Of a DNA stretch of 64,000 nucleotides, positions 53,843-62,075 are shown piece after piece (position 1 is the first letter of the stretch; every line of letters begins with the position of its first letter). The stretch is from contig NZ_JACVAM010000003.1 in the NCBI RefSeq assembly GCF_014851865.1, forward strand, positions 310,001-374,000, in the 5' to 3' direction. A program made the position numbers and the translations under genes. The stretch is from Pseudomonas sp. PDM16 (GTDB lineage Bacteria > Pseudomonadota > Gammaproteobacteria > Pseudomonadales > Pseudomonadaceae). The notes under the pieces are model-generated. The model made no database searches, was not told the DNA's origin, and was given only the letters and a program-made list of their open reading frames with translations.

Positions 53843-54238
53843 TCATGCGTGGAAGGAGGCGGGTGAGGCTCGAGGATTGAGGCTATGGCGCAGGAAGCGC
53901 GGAGGTGGCCGCGCCCACAGGGTTGCGACAGGGGCCGGGCCGCCGACGGCGGGTAGCAGATCAATGCCCCAGCCCGCAGCGTTGACCGCCACCGAAGCGC
54001 CGAACGAAGAGCAGAGTGGGCAATCCATCGCCTGCATCGTGGAGTCGCCGTGGGACGACTCACTCAGATCGATGCTCGGCCCGTTGTCGCCGACCAGCGA
54101 GCAGAATCCACCGCCAAGCCCGCTGAGCGAGAGCCCGGAGGCCTGGCCATGATGCAGGCCGCAGGCGAACAGCCCCAGCAGGAGGCTGCAGTACAGCGCC
54201 CAGGTGGTCAGCGCGCGGTGGCGGGAGATGAGCTTCAT
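53843..54238 (-). CDS. DUF2946-like small exported protein
   Basis: A 131-aa protein with a hydrophobic N-terminal segment (residues 8-26, LTTWALYCSLLLGLFACGLH). It contains the Cys pair CPLC near the middle, and a Pro/Arg-rich end. This is the layout of DUF2946 proteins, which sit beside metal receptors and probably bind metal in the periplasm. ATG 54238 is followed by the receptor gene 54 bp after the stop. Its ribosome site is poor. It is first in the operon and faces rpmE2 across a 190-bp region with a Zur box. Confidence 0.65.
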   Translation of the reverse strand: MKLISRHRALTTWALYCSLLLGLFACGLHHGQASGLSLSGLGGGFCSLVGDNGPSIDLSESSHGDSTMQAMDCPLCSSFGASVAVNAAGWGIDLLPAVGGPAPVATLWARPPPRFLRHSLNPRASPASFHA

Positions 54239-54398
54239 GGAAAGGAATCTAGCACCGGCACAGGGTTGCCGGAAGGCAGGCTGGCGATTTGTCGCATGAG
54301 GCGTTCGCAGGCTTCTGCTTTTCCCGGCGCGCATCGTCAACCATGAAGAACGAGGTAAGCGGAACCGGCTATTGAACAGACTTCTTACTTATGTGTAT

Positions 54399-54413
54399 TG
54401 TTATCATATAACA
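54399..54413. promoter_or_regulatory. Zur box
   Basis: TGTTATCATATAACA matches the expected Zur palindrome TGTTATAATATAACA at 14 of 15 positions. It lies 18 bp before the rpmE2 start and within the spacer between rpmE2 and the DUF2946-led operon. Zinc repression of rpmE2 (and perhaps znuD downstream) is expected from established Zur biology; control of the minus-strand operon is inferred. Confidence 0.8.
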
Positions 54414-54430
54414 TAATGAAGGAATTCCCT

Positions 54431-54697
54431 ATGAAGCCCGGTATCCATCCCGTCTATCGCCCCGTTCTGTTTCATGACACCTCTGCGAATGTCTTCTTCC
54501 TGATCGGTTCCACCGTAGAGACCAATCGCACTCACCTGCATGAAGACGGCAATACCTATCCCTATGTCGCGCTGGATGTATCCAGCGCCTCCCACCCGAT
54601 CTACACGGGCCAGCAGCGCCAGACCAAGAGCGAAGGCCGGATCGCAGGCTTCCAGAAGCGCTTCGCCGGCTTCGTATCCTCCGGCGACAAGAGCTGA
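54431..54697 (+). CDS. rpmE2: Ribosomal protein bL31 type B (zinc-free paralogue)
   Basis: An 88-aa ribosomal protein of the type B group. It begins [20 protein letters not shown], and carries the type B motifs [20 protein letters not shown] and [10 protein letters not shown]. No zinc-binding Cys is present. Under zinc shortage it replaces the Cys-containing L31 and frees zinc. ATG 54431 has AAGGAATTCCCT upstream. The Zur box 18 bp upstream supports zinc control. znuD lies 132 bp downstream on the same strand. Confidence 0.94.
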   Translation: MKPGIHPVYRPVLFHDTSANVFFLIGSTVETNRTHLHEDGNTYPYVALDVSSASHPIYTGQQRQTKSEGRIAGFQKRFAGFVSSGDKS

Positions 54698-54737
54698 GCC
54701 AACAGGCGAGCTGATTCGAATCAGCACGACCACAAAA

Positions 54738-54752
54738 AGAAACAATATAACA
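54738..54752. promoter_or_regulatory. Weak second Zur-like site upstream of znuD
   Basis: AGAAACAATATAACA shares 11 of 15 positions with TGTTATAATATAACA. The right half-site is intact; the left is degenerate. It sits 77 bp before the znuD start and could give znuD its own zinc control. Confidence 0.4.
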
Positions 54753-54756
54753 TCTT

Positions 54757-54790
54757 AAAAAAAACCAATGAGTCCTTCGAGAGCTCATTG
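54757..54790 (-). terminator. Terminator-like stem-loop on the minus strand
   Basis: CAATGAG (54766-54772) and CTCATTG (54784-54790) form a 7-bp stem. Read on the minus strand it is followed by a G and eight T residues. No minus-strand gene lies to its right, so it either stops antisense transcription into rpmE2, ends a small RNA, or acts as an attenuation stem in the znuD leader. Confidence 0.55.
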
Positions 54791-54829
54791 ATCTGCCTGC
54801 CCACTGAAACCCCTAGACATGAGGTCAAC

Positions 54830-56941
54830 ATGAATCGTCGTCACCCCCTGGCCTGGGCCATCTCCCTGGCCCTGGCCCCCAGCGCGTCGCTACTGGCCGC
54901 CGAAGCCCGGGAGCCAATCCAGCTTGGCTCTTCGGTCATCAGCGCCAGCGCGCTGAACAACACGTTGGCGGAAATGACCAGCCCCGCCGAGGTACTGGAA
55001 GGCGAGGAGCTCGTCCAGCGCCGCGAATCCACCCTGGGCGAGACGCTCAACGGCCTACCAGGTGTGCATTCCAGCAGCTTCGGCGCGGGAGCCAGCCGGC
55101 CGGTGATCCGTGGTCTGGACGGTGCCAGGGTCAAGGTGCTCAGCGACGGAGTGGACGTGCTCGACGCCTCGACCATCAGCCCCGATCATGCGGTGACCAG
55201 CGAGCCGCTGCTCGCCGAGCGCATCGAGGTGCTCAAGGGGCCGGCAACGCTGCTCTATGGTGGCGGCGCCATCGGCGGGGTGGTCAATGTGCTGGACAAA
55301 CGGGTTCCCACTCATGTGCCCGAGAAGGGCTACGAAGGCGAACTGGAGTTGCGTGCCAACACCGTCGCCAACCAGGGCGCGGGAGTGTTCGGCATCACCG
55401 CCGGCACGGGCAATTTCGCGGTGCGCGCGGAAGGCACCAAGCGGCAGGACGATGAATACGAGATTCCCGGCTCGCCGGGCAAGCAGGCGGGCTCCTTCAA
55501 CGACACCGACAGCTACAGCCTCGGCGCCAGCTTCATCGGCGAGCGGGGTTACCTGGGGCTGGCCTACGGCGAGCAGAACCTGAGCTACGGACTGCTCGCC
55601 CACGAGCACGCCGACTGCCACACCCATGGCGTCCGGGACTGGCACTGCGTCGGCGAGGAGGACGGCCACGGCGGGCACGGCCATGACGAAGAAGATGACC
55701 ATGACCATGACCATGACCATGACCATGACGATCATGGTGACGAACATGACCACGACCACGGCCATGATCACGACCACGCTGGCGTGCCCTACATCAAGAT
55801 GAAACAGAAGCGCTGGGACCTGCGCGGCGAACTGAACGACCCGCTGCCGGGCTTCGAGCTGGCACGGTTACGGGTCGGCCACAGCAACTACAGCCACGAC
55901 GAGATCGAAGGCGGCGAAGCGGCCACCCGCTTCAGCAACGACGCCACCGACGCCCGCCTCGAACTGACCCACGAGCCCCTGTTCGGCTGGCGCGGGGTGC
56001 TCGGCGGGCAGACCCAGCGCCGCGACTTCCAGGCCTTGGGCGAAGAGGCATACGTACCGCCGACGCTGACCCTCAATCACGCGCTGTTCCTGCTGGAGGA
56101 ATACAGCGTTGGCGACTGGCGCTACGAGCTGGGACTGCGCCACGAATGGCAGGACATCGATGCCGAAGGCGAGCCCGACACCAATCACAGCGGCACCTCG
56201 GTATCCGCCGGCGCGGTCTGGACCTTCGCCCCGGAATATTCGCTGGGCTTCTCCCTGTCGCGCTCCCAGCGCCTGCCTACTGCCGAGGAGCTGTACGCCA
56301 ACGGCCCCCATGCGGCGACCCGCACGGTCGAGCTGGGCAACGTCGACCTGGACGAGGAAACCTCGCACAACGCCGAGCTGACGCTACGCAAATTCGCCGG
56401 CCGAACCACGTTCACCTTCGGTCTGTTCCGCAACCAGGTCAGCGACTTCATCTACGCAGCAGACACCGGTCACGACGTGGGCGGCGGCTATCGCGAGATC
56501 GAGTACCGCCAACAGGACGCAGTGCTGACCGGTGCCGAGGGCTCGGTCACCTACGCGCTCACCGACGCCACGGACATCACCCTGTTCGGTGATCACGTGC
56601 GCGGCAAGCTCAAGGGCGACGGCGACCTGCCACGCATCCCGGCGGATCGCCTCGGCGTGCGCGTCAACCAGGCCTTCACCCCAGCCGTCAGCGGCGAGCT
56701 GGAGCTCTACCGCGTACAGCGCCAGGACGACATCGCCGACTACGAAACCGAGACCTCCGGCTACAACATGCTCGGCGCCGGCCTGAGCTACCGCGGATCG
56801 CTGAACGATACCCGCTATCAGCTGTTCCTCAAGGGCAACAATCTGCTGGATGAAAACGCCCGCAACCACAGTTCCTTCATCAAGGACGACATGCTGCTGC
56901 CGGGACGCAACTTCACAGTCGGCATGCGCCTGAGCTTCTAG
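54830..56941 (+). CDS. znuD: ZnuD-type TonB-dependent zinc receptor
   Basis: A 703-aa outer-membrane receptor. Signal peptide at residues 1-25 (LAWAISLALAPSASLLAAEA); plug domain with GLPGVHSSSFGAGASRPVIRG and LLYGGGAIGGVVNV. A large loop near residues 255-325 holds two Cys (ADCHTHG and DWHC) and a His/Asp-rich run encoded by hexamer repeats. This metal-collecting loop identifies zinc-type receptors. The barrel closes with RNFTVGMRLSF. ATG 54830 has GAGGTCAAC upstream. Located after rpmE2 and a Zur box, so zinc-repressed. Works with TonB-ExbBD. Confidence 0.93.
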   Translation: MNRRHPLAWAISLALAPSASLLAAEAREPIQLGSSVISASALNNTLAEMTSPAEVLEGEELVQRRESTLGETLNGLPGVHSSSFGAGASRPVIRGLDGARVKVLSDGVDVLDASTISPDHAVTSEPLLAERIEVLKGPATLLYGGGAIGGVVNVLDKRVPTHVPEKGYEGELELRANTVANQGAGVFGITAGTGNFAVRAEGTKRQDDEYEIPGSPGKQAGSFNDTDSYSLGASFIGERGYLGLAYGEQNLSYGLLAHEHADCHTHGVRDWHCVGEEDGHGGHGHDEEDDHDHDHDHDHDDHGDEHDHDHGHDHDHAGVPYIKMKQKRWDLRGELNDPLPGFELARLRVGHSNYSHDEIEGGEAATRFSNDATDARLELTHEPLFGWRGVLGGQTQRRDFQALGEEAYVPPTLTLNHALFLLEEYSVGDWRYELGLRHEWQDIDAEGEPDTNHSGTSVSAGAVWTFAPEYSLGFSLSRSQRLPTAEELYANGPHAATRTVELGNVDLDEETSHNAELTLRKFAGRTTFTFGLFRNQVSDFIYAADTGHDVGGGYREIEYRQQDAVLTGAEGSVTYALTDATDITLFGDHVRGKLKGDGDLPRIPADRLGVRVNQAFTPAVSGELELYRVQRQDDIADYETETSGYNMLGAGLSYRGSLNDTRYQLFLKGNNLLDENARNHSSFIKDDMLLPGRNFTVGMRLSF
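55695..55724 (+). repeat. In-frame hexamer repeat in the znuD His-rich loop
   Basis: Five perfect copies of ATGACC (55695-55724), then ATGACG, encode alternating Asp-His. The number of copies could change by slippage in steps of two residues without shifting the frame, which would alter the number of metal ligands. Confidence 0.85.
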
Positions 56942-56948
56942 CCCTTCA

Positions 56949-56986
56949 CCGCGGATCGGTCACCTGCAGGGGTGAACGATCCGCGG
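56949..56986 (+). terminator. Strong stem-loop after znuD
   Basis: CCGCGGATCG (56949-56958) and CGATCCGCGG (56977-56986) form a perfect 10-bp stem, extended inside by TCACC and GGTGA. It starts 8 bp after the znuD stop. The T-run is poor (CTCCCAAATCC), but the stem is very stable. Likely transcript end. Confidence 0.75.
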
Positions 56987-57044
56987 CTCCCAAATCCCTT
57001 CTCACCATGGGCAAGCGCAGCTCATCCGGCTAGAGTGGCGCCCC

Positions 57045-58148
57045 ATGTCCAGCGCTCTGCCTTCCCCTCTCGACGCCTATCGCCAGGCCCTGGCGCGTGG
57101 CGAGCTATATCCCGATGCCGCCCAGCAACACGCCGCCGAATGCCTGGAGCTCTGCCGCAGCGAGCTACAGGCCGGGCGTCCTTGCCGGGGTGTTTATCTG
57201 TGGGGCCCGGTCGGCCGTGGCAAGACCTGGCTGCTCGACCGCTTTCACGAGAGCCTGACGGTGCCCTCGCGGCGCCAGCACTTCCATCAGTTCATGCGCT
57301 GGGTGCACCAGCGCCAGTTCCAGCTCAGCGGCACCGCCGACCCGCTGCGCGCGCTGGCCCGTGAACTGGCGAGCGAAGTGCGGGTGCTGTGTTTCGACGA
57401 GCTGTTCATCAGCGATATCGGTGACGCCATGCTGATCGGCGGGTTGCTCAGCGCCCTGCTCGAAGAGGGCCTGGTGCTGGTCGCCACCTCCAACCAGCCA
57501 CCCCAGCAACTGTATGCCGGCGGCTTCAACCGCGAGCGCCTGCTACCGGCTATCACGGCCTTGCAGGCGCAGTTGGAAGTGGTGGAGGTGGACGGCGGCC
57601 AGGACCATCGCCTGCATCCCGGCCAGGCGGTGCAACGCTACTGGATCGACGCGCCCGAGGCGCTGGCCGAGGCCTTCGCCCACCTGGCCGGCAACGGGCC
57701 GATGTCGAGTGAGCCGCTGCAACTCGGCCCCCGCCAGTTGCCGGTGGTTCGCCAGGCGCCCGGTGCCGTATGGCTGGACTTCACCACACTGTGCGAAGGG
57801 CCCTACTCGGCCCTGGACTTCATGCAGCTGTGCGAACGCTTTCCGGCCCTGCTGGTCGGGGGCGTGCCGTGCCTCTCCGGCGAACCACGCGAAGGCCGCA
57901 TCGCCCGCGGCACCGAGGATGCTGCCGAGCGTGTGGTTGCCGGTGATCGCGAACTGCCAAGCCTGGCCCCCCACGACGACGCCGTGCGCCGCTTCATCGC
58001 CCTGGTCGACGAGTGCTACGACCGGCGCCGCCCGTTGTACCTGGAGGCGGCGGTGCCGATGGAGCAGCTCTACACCCGCGGCTATCTGGAGTTCCCGTTC
58101 CGACGTACGCTCAGCCGCCTGCGCGAAATGCAGCAGGCACGCTACTAG
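57045..58148 (+). CDS. zapE: ZapE-type AFG1-family ATPase
   Basis: A 367-aa P-loop ATPase. Walker A is GPVGRGKT (residues about 54-61), preceded by RGVYLW; Walker B is RVLCFDELFISD near residue 115; sensor motif LVATSNQPP. Length and motifs match ZapE, an ATPase that destabilises FtsZ rings. Pseudomonas genomes often carry a second AFG1-like copy, so this could be the paralogue. GAGTGG lies a little upstream of ATG 57045. It is convergent with sfnG and separated from znuD by a strong stem-loop. Confidence 0.88.
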   Translation: MSSALPSPLDAYRQALARGELYPDAAQQHAAECLELCRSELQAGRPCRGVYLWGPVGRGKTWLLDRFHESLTVPSRRQHFHQFMRWVHQRQFQLSGTADPLRALARELASEVRVLCFDELFISDIGDAMLIGGLLSALLEEGLVLVATSNQPPQQLYAGGFNRERLLPAITALQAQLEVVEVDGGQDHRLHPGQAVQRYWIDAPEALAEAFAHLAGNGPMSSEPLQLGPRQLPVVRQAPGAVWLDFTTLCEGPYSALDFMQLCERFPALLVGGVPCLSGEPREGRIARGTEDAAERVVAGDRELPSLAPHDDAVRRFIALVDECYDRRRPLYLEAAVPMEQLYTRGYLEFPFRRTLSRLREMQQARY

Positions 58149-58152
58149 CGGC

Positions 58153-59100
58153 TCAGGCCACCGCCTTCTCCGCGCGGCGCTCCGCCTCCAGCTCGCGCAC
58201 CAGCGGCAGCACCTGCTCGCCGAAGTACGCCACCTCCTCCTGGAAATGCAGGAAGCCGGAGAGGATCAGATCCACGCCCACCGCCTTGAGCGCGACGATG
58301 CGCTCGGCGATCTGCCGCGGCGTGCCGACCAGGTTGGTCTTGAAGCCGTCGTTGTACTGCACCAGGTCCTCGAAGCTCGACTTGGCCCAGTTGCCCTCGC
58401 GCTCCGGGCTGGCCGCACCGGCGTTCTTCACCTCGGCGCCGAAGGCGTTGACCGCCTCCGGGTTGGCCTTGTCGATGATCTCCTGCAGCACCGCGCGCGC
58501 CTCTTCCTCGCTGTCGCGGGCGATGATGAAGGCGTTCACCCCGATCTTCACCGCATGGCCGTTGGCCGCGGCCTTGGCGCGAATGTCGTCGACCTGGGCC
58601 TTGATCCCTTCCACCGTGTTGCCGTTGGTGAAGTACCAGTCGGACACCCGCGCCGCCATGTCGCGCGCGGCGCGCGAGCTGCCGCCCTGGAAGATCTCCG
58701 GGTGCGGCTGCTGCAGCGGCTTGGGTTTCAGGGTGTAGTCGCGGAAGCGGTAGAAGTCGCCGTTGAAGCTGAAGTTGTCCTGGGTCCAGATGCCCTTCAG
58801 CGCGCGGATGAATTCCTCCGAGCGGCGGTAGCGCTCGTCGTGCTCCAGCCAGTGCTCGCCGATGGCGTGGAACTCGCCCTTGAACCAGCCGGACACCAGG
58901 TTGATGGCGATGCGACCGTTGGTGAGCTGGTCGATGGTCGCCAGCTGTTTGGCCGCCAGCACCGGATTCCACGGCCCCGGCAGGATCGCAGCGATCACCT
59001 TGAGCGTCTCGGTGGCGGCCAGCAGCGCGTGGCTGATGGCCACCAGGCCACCGCTGACGTTGGGCACCCAGTAGGCGAACTTGATCGGTTGTTGGCTCAT
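58153..59100 (-). CDS. sfnG: SfnG-like dimethylsulfone monooxygenase with internal deletion
   Basis: A 315-aa FMNH2-dependent monooxygenase closely similar to SfnG, which converts dimethyl sulfone to methanesulfinate. The start SQQPIKFAYWVPNVSGGLV and the part from SHALLAATETLKVIAAILPG onward match the family, e.g. GSSRAARDMAARVSDWYFTN and LVQYNDGFKTNLVGTP. About 48 residues that should stand between GGLV and SHALL (the first helix, second strand and loop of the barrel) are missing in frame. SfnG relatives are about 360 aa. ATG 59100 has AGGAG eight bases upstream. It follows atsR by 25 bp. The protein may be inactive. Confidence 0.82.
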   Translation of the reverse strand: MSQQPIKFAYWVPNVSGGLVAISHALLAATETLKVIAAILPGPWNPVLAAKQLATIDQLTNGRIAINLVSGWFKGEFHAIGEHWLEHDERYRRSEEFIRALKGIWTQDNFSFNGDFYRFRDYTLKPKPLQQPHPEIFQGGSSRAARDMAARVSDWYFTNGNTVEGIKAQVDDIRAKAAANGHAVKIGVNAFIIARDSEEEARAVLQEIIDKANPEAVNAFGAEVKNAGAASPEREGNWAKSSFEDLVQYNDGFKTNLVGTPRQIAERIVALKAVGVDLILSGFLHFQEEVAYFGEQVLPLVRELEAERRAEKAVA

Positions 59101-59125
59101 GTCCATTTCTCCTGTCGGGTCGGGG

Positions 59126-60184
59126 TCAGTTGGCGCTCTGCGCCACCACAGCGGTGGAATCCTTTAGCGCCGCATCGAGGAACTTCGGCTCGGCCCAGTC
59201 GGCGACCACGAAGCCACGGCGCACCAGACGCTGCTCGGCGGCCAGGTCGACGCTCTGCTGCAGGCGGGCGAGGAAGGCAGCGTCCAGCTGCGGATTGAAG
59301 ATCTTGTGGAAGCTGGTGCCGTGCAGGTCGTTGGTGAGGATCAGCGTCGGGTAGCTGGCCAGGCCGGAAACCAGCTCGATGTAGGCCTGCTTGTTCTGCT
59401 CGTCGCGTAGCCAGGCCACGGCCTTCTGCTGGGCCTTGATCAGGCGGGCGGTGAGCTGCGGGTTCTCGTCGACGAAACGGCCGTGGCCAACGAACACGCC
59501 CTGGATGCTGCCGGCGCCACCGAGATCATCGGTGGACAGCGGCAGATCGGCCACGCCGCGAGCCTTGAGCACGATCAGGTTGGACAGGCCCCAGGTAGCG
59601 TCGATCTGCTTGGCCGCCAGCGCCGCGTTGGCCGCGTTGAAGTCCAGGTTGATCACCTGCAGGTCACGCTCGGACAGACCCTGGCTGGCCAGCGCGGCGT
59701 CGAACGACAGCTGCGAGGCGGTGCCCCGGAAGATCGCCACGCGCTTGCCCTTGAGGTCGGCCAGGGTCTTGATCCCCGAGCCGGGCACCACCCCCAGGTA
59801 ATGCTTGATGTCGCGCGCGGTGGCGCTGAGCAGGCGGGTGTCCAGGCCATTGGCCTTGCCGATGATGGCGGCCAGGTCGCCGAGGTAGGCGAAGTCCACC
59901 TGGTCGTTGGCCAGCGCCTCGTTGATCACCGGGCCGGCACCCTTGAAGAAGCTCCAGGTGATCTTCACGCCGTCGGCGGCGAACTCCTGCTCGAAGATCT
60001 GCTGGGTGCGCAGCACGTCGACCACGCCGCCACCGCTGTGCTGGCTGCCGGCGCTGAGGTCGGGCACGGCGATGCGGATTTCCTTGGCGCCGTCCGCCGC
60101 CTGCACCGGCGGCAGGTAGGCCAGCAGGCCGATCAGGGCCGGCGTGGCGAACAGCGCGGCAAAGGAATTGAAGAGGCTTTTCAT
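59126..60184 (-). CDS. atsR: Aliphatic sulfate/sulfonate ABC transporter binding protein AtsR
   Basis: A 352-aa periplasmic binding protein of the SsuA/NMT1 type. The signal peptide ends near residue 29 (LIGLLAYLPPVQAAD). Features are KEIRIAVPDLSAGSQHSGGG, DFAYLGDLAAIIGKANG, LKGKRVAIFRGTASQLSFDA and TNDLHGTSFHKIF. It is divergent from atsBC and upstream of sfnG. In P. putida S-313 the same arrangement (atsR, then atsBCA) imports sulfate esters. ATG 60184 has AGGAGCCTCGCC upstream. Confidence 0.88.
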   Translation of the reverse strand: MKSLFNSFAALFATPALIGLLAYLPPVQAADGAKEIRIAVPDLSAGSQHSGGGVVDVLRTQQIFEQEFAADGVKITWSFFKGAGPVINEALANDQVDFAYLGDLAAIIGKANGLDTRLLSATARDIKHYLGVVPGSGIKTLADLKGKRVAIFRGTASQLSFDAALASQGLSERDLQVINLDFNAANAALAAKQIDATWGLSNLIVLKARGVADLPLSTDDLGGAGSIQGVFVGHGRFVDENPQLTARLIKAQQKAVAWLRDEQNKQAYIELVSGLASYPTLILTNDLHGTSFHKIFNPQLDAAFLARLQQSVDLAAEQRLVRRGFVVADWAEPKFLDAALKDSTAVVAQSAN

Positions 60185-60494
60185 GGCGAGGCTCCTGGTG
60201 TGTCTGCCCGGAGCACGCGAAGGGCGCTCCCTGGTGCGGCACTTAGGCATGCTCGCCTTATCAAAAATAAATACTAAAAAATTATTTTTTAATTACTTAA
60301 ACGCCTAAATCAGCACCGATGCGGCCTGCCCGATAGATGCGCGCGAGGCATAAAAAATATTCAGCAAAGGCATTGGCCGCGACTCCCCCGGGCTTCTTTA
60401 AATGACCGCTCTTATCACTCAATCGAATTGATATGAGCTTTTATATGCCTTTAATGCAAAGTGCTTATATAGACCCACGCGGGAGTAGCCGGCG
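60185..60494. promoter_or_regulatory. Divergent AT-rich promoter region atsR / atsBCA
   Basis: A 310-bp spacer with two strongly AT-rich stretches (60262-60300 and 60418-60475). It contains ATGCCTTTAATGCA (60445-60458), similar to the palindrome ATGCCTTAAAGGCAT before tonB, and AGGCATGCTCGCCT at 60245-60258. These may be shared regulatory sites for sulfur starvation (CysB-class or other). No open reading frame seen. Confidence 0.5.
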
Positions 60495-62071
60495 ATGAGT
60501 CTGAGCGCTTCTCTCCCGCTGAACCCTGCAAGCGTGCGTCCGCGCCTGAGCGGCGAGCGCCTGCTGCCCTGGCTGTTGCCGCTGGCCCTGCTGCTGTTGT
60601 GGCAGGCCGCCAGCCACTGGCAATGGATGAGCGAGCAGGTGCTCCCGGCGCCCGAGCTGGTCTGGCAGTCGCTGCTGGAACTCGGCCGTGGCGAGCTGTG
60701 GCAGCACCTGGCGATCAGCCTCAAGCGCCTGGCCTGGGGCCTGCTCGGTGGCGTCGCCACGGGCGTCGCGCTGGGTGCCTGGCTCGGCAGCAGCCCGCGG
60801 GCCGAGCGCCTGGTCTTCCCCACCTTCGCCGCCCTGGCGCAGATTCCCACCCTGGCCTGGATTCCGCTGTTCATGCTGTTCTTCGGCATCGGCGAGCTGC
60901 TCAAGCTGGTGGTGCTGGTCAAGGCCATAGTCGTGCCGGTGACCATCCATACCCTGGTCGGCGTGCGCGATGCCCAGCCGCGACTGCGCGAAGCCGCCGA
61001 CGCCCTACGCCTGCCGCCACTCCTGCGCCTATGGCGGCTGACCATCCCCGCCGCCCTGCCCTCGTTCATGGCCGGCCTGCGCCTGGCCCTGGCCACCGGC
61101 TGGGCCTCGCTGCTGGCGGTGGAGCTGTTGGCCTCCAGCGAGGGCATCGGCTACCTGATGGTCTGGGGCCGCCAGCTGTTCATGCTCGACATCGTGTTCG
61201 TCTGCATCCTGATCATCGGCCTGTTCGGCATCGTGCTGGATCGCGGCATCCAGTGGCTCGACGGCCGCCTGCTGCACTGGCCGCATCCGCCTGCCGCCGA
61301 ATTCCGCCGCGTACCTTCCGGCCGAGGCTGGCAGCGCCTGCAGGCCTGGTACCTGCCGCTGGCCCTGCTCGGTCTGTGGCAGCTGACCTGCAGCGCCGGC
61401 TGGGTCGACGCCAATATCCTCGCCAGCCCGGCGCAGGTGGCCCAGGCCACCTGGCAGGGCCTGGCCGACGGCACTCTGCTCAATGGTCTGCTGCTCAGCC
61501 TGCGTCGTGCCCTCGGCGGCCTGCTGCTCGGCGGCAGCCTGGGCCTGTTCCTGGGCTTGCTGCTCGGTCTGTGGCGCCCGGCCGAACGCGTGCTCGGCCC
61601 GACCCTGTCGGCGCTGCGCCAGGTCGCCATCTTCGCCTGGGTACCGCTGCTCACCGCCTGGTTCGGCCTGGGCGAGCTGGCCAAGCTGGTGTTCGTCGGC
61701 ATGGCCACCTTCTTCCCGCTGCTGATCGCCAGCCAGCGCGGCATCGCCGCCCTCTCCTCGCAGCTCGACGAAGCCGCCCGCGCCCTGCGCCTGAATCGCC
61801 GCCAGCGCCTGCTGCGCCTGGTATTGCCCGGCGCCGCCCCGGCCATCTTCGCCGGCCTGCGCCTGGCGCTGATCTTCGCCTGGCTCGGCACCATCGGCGC
61901 CGAGTACTTCATGCCCTCGGATGGCGGCCTGGCCAGCCTGATGATCGGCGCCCAGCAAATGTTTCGCATGGACCAGGTGATGGCCGGAATGCTGCTGATC
62001 GGCATCACCGGCGCCCTGCTCAACACCCTCGGACAACTGATCGAAGCGCGCGCCACGCGCTGGAGAACCGC

Positions 62072-62075
<4 letters not shown>
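60495..62075 (+). CDS. atsB: AtsB: two ABC permease domains fused in one chain
   Basis: A 526-aa inner-membrane permease made of two homologous halves. Each carries a BPD_transp_1 domain with an EAA loop: EAADALRLPPLLRLWRLTIP in the first and EAARALRLNRRQRLLRLVLP in the second. About 12 membrane helices are predicted. Normal SsuC-type permeases are half this size and homodimerise; the fused form matches AtsB of Pseudomonas. ATG 60495 has GGGAG nine bases upstream. The stop overlaps the start of atsC (ATGA). Together with AtsC and AtsR it forms a sulfate-ester importer. Confidence 0.92.

Noticed and set aside
54788..54829. Longer in-frame start for znuD at 54788
   Set aside because: ATG 54830 has a good ribosome site (GAGGTCAAC) and begins a standard signal peptide; the longer start lies inside the stem-loop region.
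55695..55780. Short tandem repeats as a CRISPR-like array
   Set aside because: Units are 6 bp, have no spacers and lie in frame inside the znuD coding sequence.
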